From NCBI GenBank assembly GCA_965206355.1, contig OZ242212.1:992001-1056000 (forward strand): a DNA stretch of 64,000 nt, in the 5' to 3' direction. The DNA comes from Spongiihabitans sp965206355 (GTDB lineage Bacteria; Pseudomonadota; Gammaproteobacteria; Arenicellales; Poriferihabitantaceae). Below are positions 25,234-35,289 of this stretch, in pieces. Under the pieces are notes generated by a model. That model saw only the letters and a list, made by a program, of their open reading frames with translations. It had not been told where the DNA came from and searched no databases. Every line of letters starts with the position of its first letter. The first letter of the stretch is position 1. The position numbers and the translations under genes are program-made.

Positions 25234-26955
25234 TTGAGCGATACCAATTTAAGCCCCTGCAGTCGTGTCAATCCTTGGCGAATTGGCACGACTGTTATCG
25301 CCGTTGTGGCGACACTGCCAGTGCTTGCTATTTTTTGGCTGGCGTTTTCCCCTGCCGAAAATATCTGGCCGCATTTAGCCGATACTGTTTTACCACGCTA
25401 TCTTTTCAACACTGCCATTTTGATGGTGGGTGTGAGTATCTCAGTGTTCCTGATCGGGGTGTCCAGTGCTTATCTGGTCAGCACCTATGCGTTTCCCTTA
25501 CGCACTTGTTTTGAATGGCTTTTAATCCTGCCACTTGCCGTTCCTGCCTACGTCATCGCTTATCTTTATACCGACCTGCTGGACTTTTCCGGTCCGCTAC
25601 AGACGATGCTGCGCAGTTTCTTTGGTTGGCGCACCGGTGACTATTGGTTTCCAAATGTCCGTAGTATGGGAGGCGCAATTATGTTGATGGCATTGGTGTT
25701 ATATCCTTATGTCTATCTGATGGCACGTGCTTCATTTCTGGAGCAATCACCCCATCTGCTTGATGTCAGTCGGCTGATGGGGCGCTCTCGCTTCAACACC
25801 TTTCTGTTTGTGTCATTACCCATTGCCAGACCGGGTATTGCCATTGGTATCGCTTTGGCACTGATGGAGACGCTTAACGATTTTGGCACCGTAGATTATT
25901 TTGCAATACAGACATTAACTGTCGGTATATTTGATGTTTGGCTAAATATGAATAATCTGGGTGGTGCGGCGCAGATTGCCATTGTCATGCTCAGTTTTGT
26001 TTTGTTGCTCATCGCTCTTGAATACATCGGACGCAAACGCACCGGTTTTTACCAGAGTATGGGCAGATTCACGCACAGCGAAAAAATTCAGCTCAACGGG
26101 CTGACAAAATGGTTGGCATTCAGTGTTTGTTTTGTTCCGGTTCTCGCTGGGTTTTTTATTCCAACCGCTATGCTGGTTAACTATGGGATAAGCTATTTTG
26201 AACAATCATGGAGTGATCAGTTTCGGGGATACGCATTAAATAGTCTGTCCGTTTCTGGCATTGCAGCGCTGTGTTGTGTCGTTACCGCACTGTTGGTGAG
26301 CTATGCAAAACGCATTGAAGGCACGCTCTGGTCTGGTATGGCATCCAAACTCGCTGCTATGGGTTATGCCGTGCCCGGGGCAGTCCTTGCGGTTGGTGTT
26401 ATCATTCCGCTCGCCGCATTTGACAATGCCGTGGATGGTTTTTTTCGAACGCATTTTGCGTTCTCCAGCGGCTTATTACTCAGTGGCACCACTTTCGCGC
26501 TCATATTAACCTATGTGATCCGCTTTCTGGCAATATCAATCGGCAGTATCGAATCCAGTTTTTCCAAAATCTCCAACTCCATCGATATGGCAGCTCGTAC
26601 ACTGGGGCATCCCCCGTTCAGAACCTTGCGGCTTTATCATTTGCCGCTGATTAAAAGCGGTATTTTCACTGCTACCTTAATCGTTTTTGTTGATTGTATG
26701 AAAGAGTTGCCAGCAACGTTGTTGTTGCGCCCGTTTAATTTTGAAACGCTGGCGACCCATGTTTACCTGTTTGCCTCTGACGAGATGATTGAGCAAAGTG
26801 CTCTCGCCGCCTTATTGATTGTGCTTGCTGGATTGATTCCAGTGATTGTGTTAAGCCAGACAATTTCGTATTCTCAGACTTTAGCATGCCAGTCTGATTT
26901 AGCTGCCGCCACACCCCATCCCACACCGCCACAACGTGCTGATGAGCCTACTTAA
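25234..26955 (+). CDS. fbpB: Ferric iron ABC transporter permease (FbpB type, two fused domains)
   Basis: 573-residue inner-membrane permease with about 12 hydrophobic segments and two BPD_transp_1 domains. The first EAA-like loop includes SRLMGRSRFNTFLFVSLPIA near residue 185, and the second includes AARTLGHPPFRTLRLYHLPL near residue 460. This tandem form is usual for Fe3+ permeases. The start is TTG at 25234, since a nearby ATG (25224) runs into a stop at once. The 3' end overlaps fbpC by 14-20 bp, depending on the fbpC start. Confidence 0.92.
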   Translation: MSDTNLSPCSRVNPWRIGTTVIAVVATLPVLAIFWLAFSPAENIWPHLADTVLPRYLFNTAILMVGVSISVFLIGVSSAYLVSTYAFPLRTCFEWLLILPLAVPAYVIAYLYTDLLDFSGPLQTMLRSFFGWRTGDYWFPNVRSMGGAIMLMALVLYPYVYLMARASFLEQSPHLLDVSRLMGRSRFNTFLFVSLPIARPGIAIGIALALMETLNDFGTVDYFAIQTLTVGIFDVWLNMNNLGGAAQIAIVMLSFVLLLIALEYIGRKRTGFYQSMGRFTHSEKIQLNGLTKWLAFSVCFVPVLAGFFIPTAMLVNYGISYFEQSWSDQFRGYALNSLSVSGIAALCCVVTALLVSYAKRIEGTLWSGMASKLAAMGYAVPGAVLAVGVIIPLAAFDNAVDGFFRTHFAFSSGLLLSGTTFALILTYVIRFLAISIGSIESSFSKISNSIDMAARTLGHPPFRTLRLYHLPLIKSGIFTATLIVFVDCMKELPATLLLRPFNFETLATHVYLFASDEMIEQSALAALLIVLAGLIPVIVLSQTISYSQTLACQSDLAAATPHPTPPQRADEPT

Positions 26956-27985
26956 AGTCGATAACATTCGCTGTTACTACGCCTGTCAAAGTGCAGTTGA
27001 GTCGGTTTCATTTGCGCTTGACGAGAGCAGCCTCGTCTGTTTGCTCGGCCCCAGTGGCTGTGGTAAAACCACGGTATTGCGTGCGATTGCTGGTTTTCAA
27101 AAGCTGCTTAGCGGTACTATCACACTCAACAACCGCTGCTTTTCCAGCGCACAAGGCCATATCCCTCCTGAGCGGCGTAATATCAGCATGGTATTTCAGG
27201 ACTGCGCCTTGTTTCCTCACCTGACTGTGGAAAAAAATATTGCTGCCGGATTATATGGTCATACCAAAAACAGCATTGACAACACGGTCGCAGAAATGCT
27301 CGGCTATGTGCGGTTAAGCGGATTCGGCAAACGCTATCCCCACGAACTATCTGGCGGACAGCAACAACGGGTTGCCTTGGCGCGTGCGCTGGCACCGAAA
27401 CCGCGATTGTTGTTGATGGACGAACCCTTTTCCAGTCTTGATCTGGAATTACGCGAAAGTCTGGGGCAGGAAGTGCGGGATTTATTAAAAAATATCGGCA
27501 CGACCTGTATTTTGGTCACCCACGACCAACAGGATGCGTTTACCTTCAGCGATGAGGTCGGGGTGATGAAAGCGGGCAAAATTGAGCAATGGGATACGCC
27601 TTATAACCTATATCACAAACCGGCCACGCGGTTTGTTGCCGATTTTATCGGTGACGGTGTGTTTCTGGATGCGACTATCCTGGATAAAAACAACATCGAG
27701 TCTGAACTGGCGGTACTGAGCGGTGAGCTTGCCGAGAATGCCCACCGCGGACAACGTATCCGCTTACTGATTCGACCCGATGACATCATCCATGACGATG
27801 ACAGTAAAATGACTGCGCGAATCAAGAAAAAAATATTTCGTGGTGAAAGTTATCTATACACGCTGGTCCTGCCCAGCGGCAATGAAATTTTGTCGTTAGT
27901 GCCCTCTCATCACAACCACGCCATCGGCGAAAATCTCGGTATAAAACTGGAAATAGATCATCTGGTTTATTTCGATGATAATTGA
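26942..27985 (+). CDS. fbpC: Ferric iron ABC transporter ATPase (FbpC type)
   Basis: 347-residue ABC ATPase. Walker A GPSGCGKTT near residue 34, Q-loop MVFQDCALFPHLTV, signature LSGGQQQRVALARAL, Walker B LLLMDEPFSSLD and the H-loop ILVTHDQQDAFTF are intact. The C-terminal 110 residues form a TOBE-like regulatory domain (RIRLLIRPDDII). The ATG at 26942 is preferred; a GTG two codons upstream (26936) is possible. It is the last gene of the iron operon. Confidence 0.94.
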   Translation: MSLLKVDNIRCYYACQSAVESVSFALDESSLVCLLGPSGCGKTTVLRAIAGFQKLLSGTITLNNRCFSSAQGHIPPERRNISMVFQDCALFPHLTVEKNIAAGLYGHTKNSIDNTVAEMLGYVRLSGFGKRYPHELSGGQQQRVALARALAPKPRLLLMDEPFSSLDLELRESLGQEVRDLLKNIGTTCILVTHDQQDAFTFSDEVGVMKAGKIEQWDTPYNLYHKPATRFVADFIGDGVFLDATILDKNNIESELAVLSGELAENAHRGQRIRLLIRPDDIIHDDDSKMTARIKKKIFRGESYLYTLVLPSGNEILSLVPSHHNHAIGENLGIKLEIDHLVYFDDN

Positions 27986-28002
27986 TATATCCTTAAATCA
28001 AG

Positions 28003-28086
28003 GGGGACTTCTTTTTTATTCCCTCCTAAAGCAACCCCTCTCATATCATTCTTGCTCTTTGTCAGGAGGACTGCTTTTTTTATCCC
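28003..28086 (+). repeat. Two similar GGGGACTTC/T-run/CCCT units downstream of fbpC
   Basis: GGGGACTTCTTTTTTATTCCCT (from 28003) and GGAGGACTGCTTTTTTTATC followed by CCT (from 28064) are related. Each could form a weak hairpin with a T-rich loop, so they may be tandem transcription stops after the iron operon. The rest of 27986-28292 holds a TATAAT at 28243-28248 that may serve the DUF484 gene; no -35 is clear. Confidence 0.35.
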
Positions 28087-28292
28087 TTTTTTCAGAAAGG
28101 ACTTGTTTCAATTTTTCATTAATTCTATACAATAGCGAGCACAAACAGCAATGATAAAACAGCGTCAAGTGAGGTTTTTGCATAGTCTCTAATGGTGCGC
28201 TCTGGCCATTATGTCAATGTCTAAATGAGGCATGTTACAAGGTATAATTAGTCCTTCAATATATCCGTCAAATAAAGACCTAAATAAAGATT

Positions 28293-28967
28293 ATGTCAAA
28301 TGTAATGCCGAAAACGCTGATAACGACCACAACGCAGCAAGTTATTGACTATTTGAAGCAGCACCCGTCCTTCTTTAGAGAAAACGAGGCGTTATTGTGC
28401 GATTTGGATTGGGGGGGACTGGGCGATGAACACGCGATACCCTTTTACGAAAGACAGATTAAGGCTTTGAAGGAGCGGGAAAATCAACGGAAAACCACGA
28501 TTGATGCGATTGTTGATAGCGCAAAAAATAATCAGCGATTGGAGTCTGATTTGCTGAATATGGCCGTGCATCTTTTGGGCCACCGAGAACATAAAAAAGA
28601 AGCGACCGCAACAGTCAGCGCATTGGTAAAGCGACAGTTTGATATGGACGATGTGGTTGTCCTGTTGGATAACGATGCCCACCGTCATAGCCGATACGAT
28701 GATGTGCGGCAGCGGGTCGCCCATCACAGCAGTATCTGTGATGATCGGGTTTCGAGCCATTTGCTTGCAGCCTTGTTTAGCGGTGATGATAAGGCGATTA
28801 AGTCCATTCAGTCCTGTGCTTTTGTGCCTTTGATTTTTGCAGATGAAATCAACGGCGTGATGGTGTTAGGCTCAAGCTCAAAGACACGATTCCAACTGGG
28901 GGTTGGGGTTGTTTTTCTTGATCGGTTAGGTCTTTTGCTAGGTGGATATTTTCAGGACAACAAATAA
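28293..28967 (+). CDS. DUF484 family protein
   Basis: 224-residue cytoplasmic protein. The N-terminal QQVIDYLKQHPSFFRENEALL motif is the DUF484 hallmark, followed by a coiled helix (FYERQIKALKERENQRKTTI) and a GAF-like domain ending FVPLIFADEINGVMVLGSSS. The molecular function is not established for the family. In many Gammaproteobacteria DUF484 lies immediately upstream of xerC, as here (41-bp gap), which fixes the assignment. Confidence 0.93.
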   Translation: MSNVMPKTLITTTTQQVIDYLKQHPSFFRENEALLCDLDWGGLGDEHAIPFYERQIKALKERENQRKTTIDAIVDSAKNNQRLESDLLNMAVHLLGHREHKKEATATVSALVKRQFDMDDVVVLLDNDAHRHSRYDDVRQRVAHHSSICDDRVSSHLLAALFSGDDKAIKSIQSCAFVPLIFADEINGVMVLGSSSKTRFQLGVGVVFLDRLGLLLGGYFQDNK

Positions 28968-29008
28968 CCCAATACAATAACCCAGCAAATAGCCCAATAA
29001 ATAATTCT

Positions 29009-29965
29009 ATGCCTTCCCTGCAAGATCCAATTCGGCAATTCCTCAATGCCTTAGAACAGGAAAGAAGGCTATCGACAAACACAATCCATGCCTACCAGCG
29101 TGATTTGCAGCAATTACTTGAATTTGCCAATGACAAGCACGTTTCGGACTGGTCGTTATTATCAATTCGGCAAGCCCGATCTTTTCCAGCAACACTGCAT
29201 CAGCGCGGATTGTCGGGACACAGCATACAGCGTATGCTGTGCGCATGTCGCGCGTTCTATCGGTTTTTATTAAAGCGCGGTGGCGTGGTTATGAATCCAT
29301 TTGCAGGAATAACGGCACCAAAATCGCCGAAAAAGTTGCCACAAACTTTAAGCGTTGATGAACTCAGTGGCTTGCTTGCACAACACGATAACCGCATTTT
29401 GTCCTTGCGTGATCATGCCATGCTTGAGCTGTTTTATTCGTCAGGGTTGCGCTTGTCGGAACTGGCTTCTCTTGATGTCAATGCCATCGATTTTCAACAA
29501 AGCCAGATTATGGTTGTCGGCAAGGGTAATAAGCAAAGACTGCTTCCGTTAGGTCGCAAAGCTGTTGCCGCACTAACGGCATGGTTAGCAAGGCGACACG
29601 AGCTGGTTATGTCGCCACATGGACAAGCGACAACAAGGTTATCGGAGACAGCCCGCTCGGAAGCCGCCTTGTTTGTCAATCAAAAGGGCACAAGGTTGAG
29701 TGTTCGAGGCATTCAATATCGACTCAACCAATGGGCCAAAGAAAAAGGGCTGGGGCGCAGATTGCATCCTCATATATTGCGCCATTCATTCGCCAGCCAT
29801 GTTCTCGAATCCAGTGGAGACCTGCGCGCCGTGCAGGAAATGTTGGGACACTCCGATATCGCAACCACACAGATATACACCCATCTGGATTTTCAACATC
29901 TTGCCAAAATCTATGATCAAGCACATCCGCGGGCGCGAAAGCGCTCAAAACAGACTCCAAAATAA
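29009..29965 (+). CDS. xerC: XerC, tyrosine site-specific recombinase
   Basis: Resolves chromosome dimers at dif with XerD. 318 residues: an N-terminal core-binding SAM-like domain (LSTNTIHAYQRDLQQLLEFA) and a catalytic domain with the Arg in YSSGLRLSELASLDV near residue 155, HILRHSFASHVLESSGDLRA (His-x-x-Arg) near residue 250, GHSDIATTQIYTH with the final His and the nucleophile Tyr near residue 285. The position after DUF484 favours XerC over XerD. All catalytic residues are present. Confidence 0.94.
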   Translation: MPSLQDPIRQFLNALEQERRLSTNTIHAYQRDLQQLLEFANDKHVSDWSLLSIRQARSFPATLHQRGLSGHSIQRMLCACRAFYRFLLKRGGVVMNPFAGITAPKSPKKLPQTLSVDELSGLLAQHDNRILSLRDHAMLELFYSSGLRLSELASLDVNAIDFQQSQIMVVGKGNKQRLLPLGRKAVAALTAWLARRHELVMSPHGQATTRLSETARSEAALFVNQKGTRLSVRGIQYRLNQWAKEKGLGRRLHPHILRHSFASHVLESSGDLRAVQEMLGHSDIATTQIYTHLDFQHLAKIYDQAHPRARKRSKQTPK

Positions 29966-30039
29966 GCCAGCCAGCGAACGCTGTGTTAAAATGATTGACA
30001 TCGGCAATCAATATCATTCAATAACTCACGAGGGTATCT

Positions 30040-30507
30040 ATGGCAATCGAAGAAGGCAAGTACGCACCAGCGTTTACACTTAAAAATCAAAACGGCGATA
30101 GTGTGGCGTTAAGTGATTTCAAGGGCAACAATGTAATCGTTTATTTTTATCCGAAAGATGATACGCCAGGCTGTACCAAACAGGCTTGTGGGTTCCGTGA
30201 TCTGTGGGCAGACATTAAAGCAAGCGGCGTAATCGTATTGGGCGTTTCTCCTGACGATGCACAATCTCATACGCAATTTATTGACAAATATGCGCTACCA
30301 TTTACCCTGTTGTCCGATCCCGATAAAACGATGATGACTGAATATGCGGCCTATGGGGAGAAAATGATGTATGGCAAAAAAATGATCGGTATCATTCGTT
30401 CAACAGTATGGATTGGTAGCGATGGCAAGGTGAAAAAGCATTGGCGCAAGGTCCCGAATGCTGCTGCCCATCCCGCCAAAGTATTGCAGGCTTTGCAGGG
30501 TAATTAG
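30040..30507 (+). CDS. bcp: Thioredoxin-dependent peroxiredoxin, BCP/PrxQ type
   Basis: Cytoplasmic thiol peroxidase of 155 residues. FYPKDDTPGCTKQACGFRD carries the peroxidatic Cys and, five residues on, the resolving Cys typical of atypical 2-Cys BCP proteins. RSTVWIGSDGKVKKHWRKV lies near the C-terminus. GAGGG lies about eight bases before the ATG as a ribosome binding site. It reduces H2O2 and organic peroxides. Confidence 0.95.
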   Translation: MAIEEGKYAPAFTLKNQNGDSVALSDFKGNNVIVYFYPKDDTPGCTKQACGFRDLWADIKASGVIVLGVSPDDAQSHTQFIDKYALPFTLLSDPDKTMMTEYAAYGEKMMYGKKMIGIIRSTVWIGSDGKVKKHWRKVPNAAAHPAKVLQALQGN

Positions 30508-30614
30508 CAGCTGTCAATAACATGCGTTTTCTGGCGCGTTATGACATAGAGTGGACAGGTTGGCAGGATAGATAGGATGATGCAAGAAGCCCAGCATAAA
30601 TTTCAGTATCAGTC

Positions 30615-33600
30615 TCACCGCTGTCTGAATCGGGTTGCATCTGTCGTTTCCACATAACCTTGAGATGGAATGTTGCCGCTGTGTCCATCAATATGTGTGC
30701 CCGCGGATTGCACCAACAACTCGGCGGCATGATTGACGATGTTGTTTTTGTAGTATTGTCGTAATTCTTGTAGGGTTAATCGACTGACGCTATCGGCAAA
30801 CTGCTGTTGGCTGTCAAATTGATAGTGCTGATGATCAATTTCACGCCAATAGCGTTGTGTTCTTTCGCTTAAATTCTTGTCTTTATTTCGTATTCGGGTT
30901 ACCAAGCCGGATTGTAATGCGTTGAATTGTTGTTCGCTCATTGCCTCCAGCGTATTGCTGAATTCACTGATGAACATATCGTACAACGTATTGATTTCCA
31001 CAGGCGAATAGCTTGGACTCTGGGCGGTCAGCAGTAGTCCTGGGGTCTGATCTATGGTGAGCATGTTGGCATAAACGATGTAGCCGACACGATTAACTGT
31101 GCGAAGCTGGTTATAAAAGTCAGGTTCGAGCAAGTGGGTAAGCAATGCCATTTTCGCCCGTTCAATTCGGCTATTGTCGTTCCCTTGAAAATAGGCAACC
31201 AATGCCGAGTCGGTATGCGCCACTTCGAGACTACGCAGGTATCGTTTTGTCCGATCGAGCTTGCGTATTGTCGGCTTCTCGACATGGTCAATAAACTGAC
31301 TTTTTTTCAGTAATCGCTCAAGCATTTGGCTACGCGCTACAGTGTTTTCCAGACTGACATCACCATGCGATAATACCGTAACATTAACGATCTGAAAGAA
31401 TTTGGGCACGAATTTTGCCAGATCATCAATCGTTAGCGAATCAATGACCGCTATTTTTTCTTGCTCAGTCCAATAGGGTTGCAGTAACAGTCGATATATT
31501 TCGTGTACCACCTGATCGGCAGGGGAACTTTTTTCCACATTATGCAGATTGAGAAGCATTCGCTCTTTTATGATGTTGAAGCGAGTCGCGTCATATTCGG
31601 GATCGGCTAATGCATCAATAATTAGTTTTAGCAGTTGTGATTGTCGATCCTCAAAGCCACTGATACGCACCGAAATACCACGCGCATGGCGGTATAAGGT
31701 ATAGTTCAGGTCTGCCAGATAGGCGGGATAAATCGTTTCGCTTAACTGGCTGTTGAGCAGTTGAACGTACAGTTCGGTCAGTAGCGAATTTTCCACATTG
31801 TTATTGGCGAGCGGAGATTGGATATTGAAATAAAAATTAGCTCTGGGGGTGTTAAATTCATTATCGGGTTGATACCAGATGGTCGCTTCTGGTGCAGTGA
31901 AAACCGATGCAGTGGAAGCTGAATTTGCTGAAGTCGTCTTTGCAAAAGCGGGTACTGAAATTGGCGTTGCTGGAAGTTGTTGCGGTATGTCTTGCTCGGC
32001 GGCAATCGCCAGCACCTCCAGTCGCTCAGGGATAAACGGATTGGCTACGGGTAATTTCAGACCAGGGTGAATTGTTGGGGTTTTCCAGCGTTGCAAAGTC
32101 TCAGCTTTAATCGCTGTCAGCGAATACGGTACATCGTAATAGCTGGAAATCTTGTCGGTTTGTAGAGACTGCGAGGTAATGTGTACATTAACCTTGTCGG
32201 CATTCAAATAATCTAAAAGTGTTTTGATGCGTTCGGGCGCAAACTCAGTTACCCGATACGCCCCCTGTAAGACATCTTGTGGCGGATAACGCTGCAGTCT
32301 GGATGCCAGCGACCGGGCTAATTGAGCGGGATGATGTTCCGACTCAAATCGAAAAGCCATGTTTGACAGCTTGCTTTGTTCCTGAAAACGCCATTCATTA
32401 ATGCCGTGTTGTTTAATCAGGTTAATCGCCTGAAAAACCAGCTCACCGATGTCCTCAATATGATTGAGTCCCTGTTTTGTCAGATTTATGCGGATGCTGA
32501 ACTCTCCCTGCACCTGATCCATATAATCTGCTCCAGCAGTCAAACCTTCAGCCCAACCGCGCTCCTTCAAAAGTGCATACAAGGAGCCACTGCCTTCGTG
32601 ACCGAGTAAATTGGCAATATAACCGAGCGGTTTTGACCTGTATTGGGCATAAACCGAGGGAACGAAAAACACAAAACGTAGCACATTCAGTTCTTTTTCG
32701 GGTATTGAATGCAGGCGCGCGGGTATTAACCGGCTGTCCTGATATGGCTGGGTAAATAACTGTGCTGCCACATTCCGATTCGGGATTTGCGAAAACTGTT
32801 CAGACACCATTTGTTGCAGTTGCTCAAGCGGTTCCTTACCCAGCACGACCAGCGTCATTATATTCGCCGAATAATACCGATTGTAAAATGCGATTAATGT
32901 TTCTCTGGCAGCGGCATCATCACGATCACGTAACGACTCCAGCGAGCCGACAAAGAATCTGGAAAATGGATGTGCCGTATTCAACCATTGTTTTTGCACT
33001 GCCCATAATCTGCGGTGCTCGTCTTTTTTCCGCGCCTGATACTCCGAATCCACGATTGAGCGCTCTCGATCAACATAGACCTCATCAAAGGTCGGATCAA
33101 TAAAGAATCGCGAAAACCGATGCAGTGCGGGTTCGAGATGATTGGCAGCAATACTAAAATAGTAATTGGTATGAGCAAACGAGGTAAAAGCATTATTACT
33201 GCCACCATTGTTTTTTATGAACGCCTGATATTCTCCGGCATTTGGATACTTTTTCGTGCCAAGAAACAGCATGTGTTCAAGAAAATGTGCCAACCCCTGC
33301 CAACCTTCGGGATCAGAGCCACTACCAACATAAACATCAAGAGCCGCTGCTGACTGATCGGTTTCGCTATCAGAGATTAGTAATACCTTGAGGCGATTGT
33401 CTAACTCTAAATAACGATATTGTTTCTGATCGAGCGGACTTTTAGTCACGATATTTTGTGTGATGTCCTGTGCGACTTGTTGTGCGTTGCTGGCACTGAT
33501 CATACCTGACACAAGAACCAAACTGAAAACCAGACTGAACATCCGTCTGAAAATCAGCTCGCTAACCGGCATCAGTCTGGTGACAAAAATAAGGATTGAG

Positions 33601-33617
33601 CGGCGTATTTTCGGCAT
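30615..33617 (-). CDS. M16 family zinc metalloprotease, pitrilysin/insulinase type
   Basis: Large protease of about 1000 residues. A hydrophobic N-terminus (MFSLVFSLVLVSGMISASNA near residue 26) is a signal peptide or anchor, so it acts in the periplasm or on the membrane. The inverted zinc site HFLEHMLFLG lies near residue 110, with FVYVDRERSIVDSEYQ-type sequence (distal Glu) about 75 residues later. Four M16 domains fit the length and the RSSPADQVV-like and TRIRNKDKNLSERTQRYW segments. Possible starts are ATG 33617, TTG 33623, or the ATG at 33542, which places the signal peptide at the very N-terminus. Single gene, flanked by noncoding DNA. Confidence 0.88.
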   Translation of the reverse strand: MPKIRRSILIFVTRLMPVSELIFRRMFSLVFSLVLVSGMISASNAQQVAQDITQNIVTKSPLDQKQYRYLELDNRLKVLLISDSETDQSAAALDVYVGSGSDPEGWQGLAHFLEHMLFLGTKKYPNAGEYQAFIKNNGGSNNAFTSFAHTNYYFSIAANHLEPALHRFSRFFIDPTFDEVYVDRERSIVDSEYQARKKDEHRRLWAVQKQWLNTAHPFSRFFVGSLESLRDRDDAAARETLIAFYNRYYSANIMTLVVLGKEPLEQLQQMVSEQFSQIPNRNVAAQLFTQPYQDSRLIPARLHSIPEKELNVLRFVFFVPSVYAQYRSKPLGYIANLLGHEGSGSLYALLKERGWAEGLTAGADYMDQVQGEFSIRINLTKQGLNHIEDIGELVFQAINLIKQHGINEWRFQEQSKLSNMAFRFESEHHPAQLARSLASRLQRYPPQDVLQGAYRVTEFAPERIKTLLDYLNADKVNVHITSQSLQTDKISSYYDVPYSLTAIKAETLQRWKTPTIHPGLKLPVANPFIPERLEVLAIAAEQDIPQQLPATPISVPAFAKTTSANSASTASVFTAPEATIWYQPDNEFNTPRANFYFNIQSPLANNNVENSLLTELYVQLLNSQLSETIYPAYLADLNYTLYRHARGISVRISGFEDRQSQLLKLIIDALADPEYDATRFNIIKERMLLNLHNVEKSSPADQVVHEIYRLLLQPYWTEQEKIAVIDSLTIDDLAKFVPKFFQIVNVTVLSHGDVSLENTVARSQMLERLLKKSQFIDHVEKPTIRKLDRTKRYLRSLEVAHTDSALVAYFQGNDNSRIERAKMALLTHLLEPDFYNQLRTVNRVGYIVYANMLTIDQTPGLLLTAQSPSYSPVEINTLYDMFISEFSNTLEAMSEQQFNALQSGLVTRIRNKDKNLSERTQRYWREIDHQHYQFDSQQQFADSVSRLTLQELRQYYKNNIVNHAAELLVQSAGTHIDGHSGNIPSQGYVETTDATRFRQR

Positions 33618-33878
33618 ATTCAAATCCAGTCAAGGATTGTTTTTCTAAACAGCCAATATAGTCCCCGCCGCGAATTTTTCAAGTGTATTTCTCTCTGGGC
33701 AGGAGCGGAAAACCGTCAACTGGTGGACTTCACAGGCATTCAGGTCCATTGAAAAACACTTCAGAATCTGTCTGAATTTAGCCTCTGAAATATGGGAATG
33801 GCGATAATACTTTAGCCTAACATAAATTAGCTAAAGTTCCTCGGACCCTAAACATTATCATTGGCATGACATTATGCC

Positions 33879-34001
33879 CAGACACTAGGCCGTCTTGATA
33901 ACATCGTCAATGATGTTTATTCGCGTCTTTCAGCAGCGTTCCCTGACGATATTTTTAATCTGATTGTTGACGGAATGAAAAAAGTCGCGAAGAAATTTTG
34001 A
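33879..34001 (+). pseudogene. C-terminal protein fragment, possibly HipA-like
   Basis: A 40-codon frame without a start reads LGRLDNIVNDVYSRLSAAFP and then DDIFNLIVDGMKKVAKKF before TGA. The pattern resembles the last helices of HipA-type kinases (V..V...LP..FP..V...I..GM...A..L), but I am not certain. Nothing upstream continues it. The rest of 33618-34118 contains an 8-bp dyad (33809-33837) and no recognisable gene. Confidence 0.3.
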
Positions 34002-34118
34002 GAGAATGATATGTTGTGAATTAAAAATGGAGAATTGAGAATGGAAAACAGGCAACAGCAAAACTCATCCGTTGTTCGGGTAGAAAGGTGAGCCATAAAG
34101 ATAAAAGTGTAGCCACGG

Positions 34119-34376
34119 CTAGCTGTGCGGATAGACTGTTATCAGCGTTTCTTTTTGGCGATGGGATAATTTTTTAATTTCGGCTTCCCGTTTGCTGGCA
34201 CTGCTACGGTTATGTCCATCTTCCCGATACACCACTTTGACGGGTGTTCTGCCGTTAAAATACTTGGCACCTTGTTTACCCGAAATATGCGCTGCAAAGC
34301 GCCGTTCAACATCGGTGCTGATGCCAGTATAGTATGAATTATCATTCGCTTTGATGATATAGACTGACCATTTCAC
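34119..34376 (-). CDS. GIY-YIG domain protein (YhbQ/UPF0213-like)
   Basis: 85-residue stand-alone GIY-YIG nuclease-fold protein. WSVYIIKANDNSYYTGIS holds the two motif Tyr residues (here V-Y-I ... Y-T-G), followed by ERRFAAHISGKQGAKYFNGR with the catalytic Arg and KREAEIKKLSHRQKETLI with the Glu. Family members are small and of uncertain role in DNA processing. It lies 46 bp after the NRDE gene on the same strand. Confidence 0.88.
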   Translation of the reverse strand: MKWSVYIIKANDNSYYTGISTDVERRFAAHISGKQGAKYFNGRTPVKVVYREDGHNRSSASKREAEIKKLSHRQKETLITVYPHS

Positions 34377-34422
34377 TTTTTATTGTTCCTCATTATGATG
34401 TGGCGATCACAAAGAACCGAGG

Positions 34423-35211
34423 TTATGGGCAGATTAGAGTAAAACGCTGCTGGTCAATGACTGCGGCGGCGCGGTTATAGTTGAACTCAATTAGCTGGAT
34501 ATGCTTGCTGGAGTACAGTAAATAAGAGGTCGTGCGTGTGCCGTAGCTGTCTGCGTAGCCGAGGATGTGGTCGGTGGCGCGAATAAATATGGATGAAAGC
34601 TGTTTTTCTATGTGCCGACTGACCCCGGTGTTGGGTAGCTCATGGTCATTGGCTTGGGTCTCATCGCGCATCACGGCATTGAGTCGGTCTATGTTAATGG
34701 TCGAATTTTCAGTAATCAGCGTGCTGAGCTGTTGCACGCCATGGGACATTTTCGGCCAGTGTTGGTCGGTTTTTCCATTCGACAGACTGTGAAAGCCGTT
34801 TTTTAAGTGAAGCAGGGACGAATCTGTGCTACAAAATACACGGACATTTTCGGGTGTGCCGAATACCAGGTTAAACGGGCTGTATTGCTGGCGTGTGTTT
34901 TGAAGATAAGCAATAAAATCCTCATCGGTTTTTTCATGGCTCAAATAGTGTTGCACCAGTTGACCGCGACTTTTTGTATCCTTATTGGCGGGTTTGCCAG
35001 TGCGAAAGTTAGTTACCGCACAAAATTGTCCATCCAGATTAACGCCGAGCCAGCTCCCTCCTTTCAACGAATCACGTCCTGCCAGAATACGCGGGTTATC
35101 CTGCCACTGGTGCATCGGCTGAGACGGGCGGGTAAAACTCTCATCTCGATTGGCAGCAACAATGAGCGGATAATGCGGATGTTGGTTGATGGCGAGAAAA
35201 AGTATACACAT
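34423..35211 (-). CDS. NRDE family protein (TANGO2-like)
   Basis: 262 residues beginning MCILFLAINQHPHYPLIVAANRDE, the N-terminal Cys and NRDE motif that define the family. ILAGRDSLKGGSWLGVNLDG follows near residue 43, and the C-terminus holds GTRTTSYLL. The N-terminal Cys suggests an Ntn-hydrolase-like catalytic residue, but the bacterial function is not established. It is divergent from ylqF. Confidence 0.9.
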   Translation of the reverse strand: MCILFLAINQHPHYPLIVAANRDESFTRPSQPMHQWQDNPRILAGRDSLKGGSWLGVNLDGQFCAVTNFRTGKPANKDTKSRGQLVQHYLSHEKTDEDFIAYLQNTRQQYSPFNLVFGTPENVRVFCSTDSSLLHLKNGFHSLSNGKTDQHWPKMSHGVQQLSTLITENSTINIDRLNAVMRDETQANDHELPNTGVSRHIEKQLSSIFIRATDHILGYADSYGTRTTSYLLYSSKHIQLIEFNYNRAAAVIDQQRFTLICP

Positions 35212-35289
35212 AAGCAGTAATGGGTCGGGTAAAATAGTGTACAGTGTCGCTGAACAGGCATGCGATTTAATTTAAGGGTATCCTTAAAG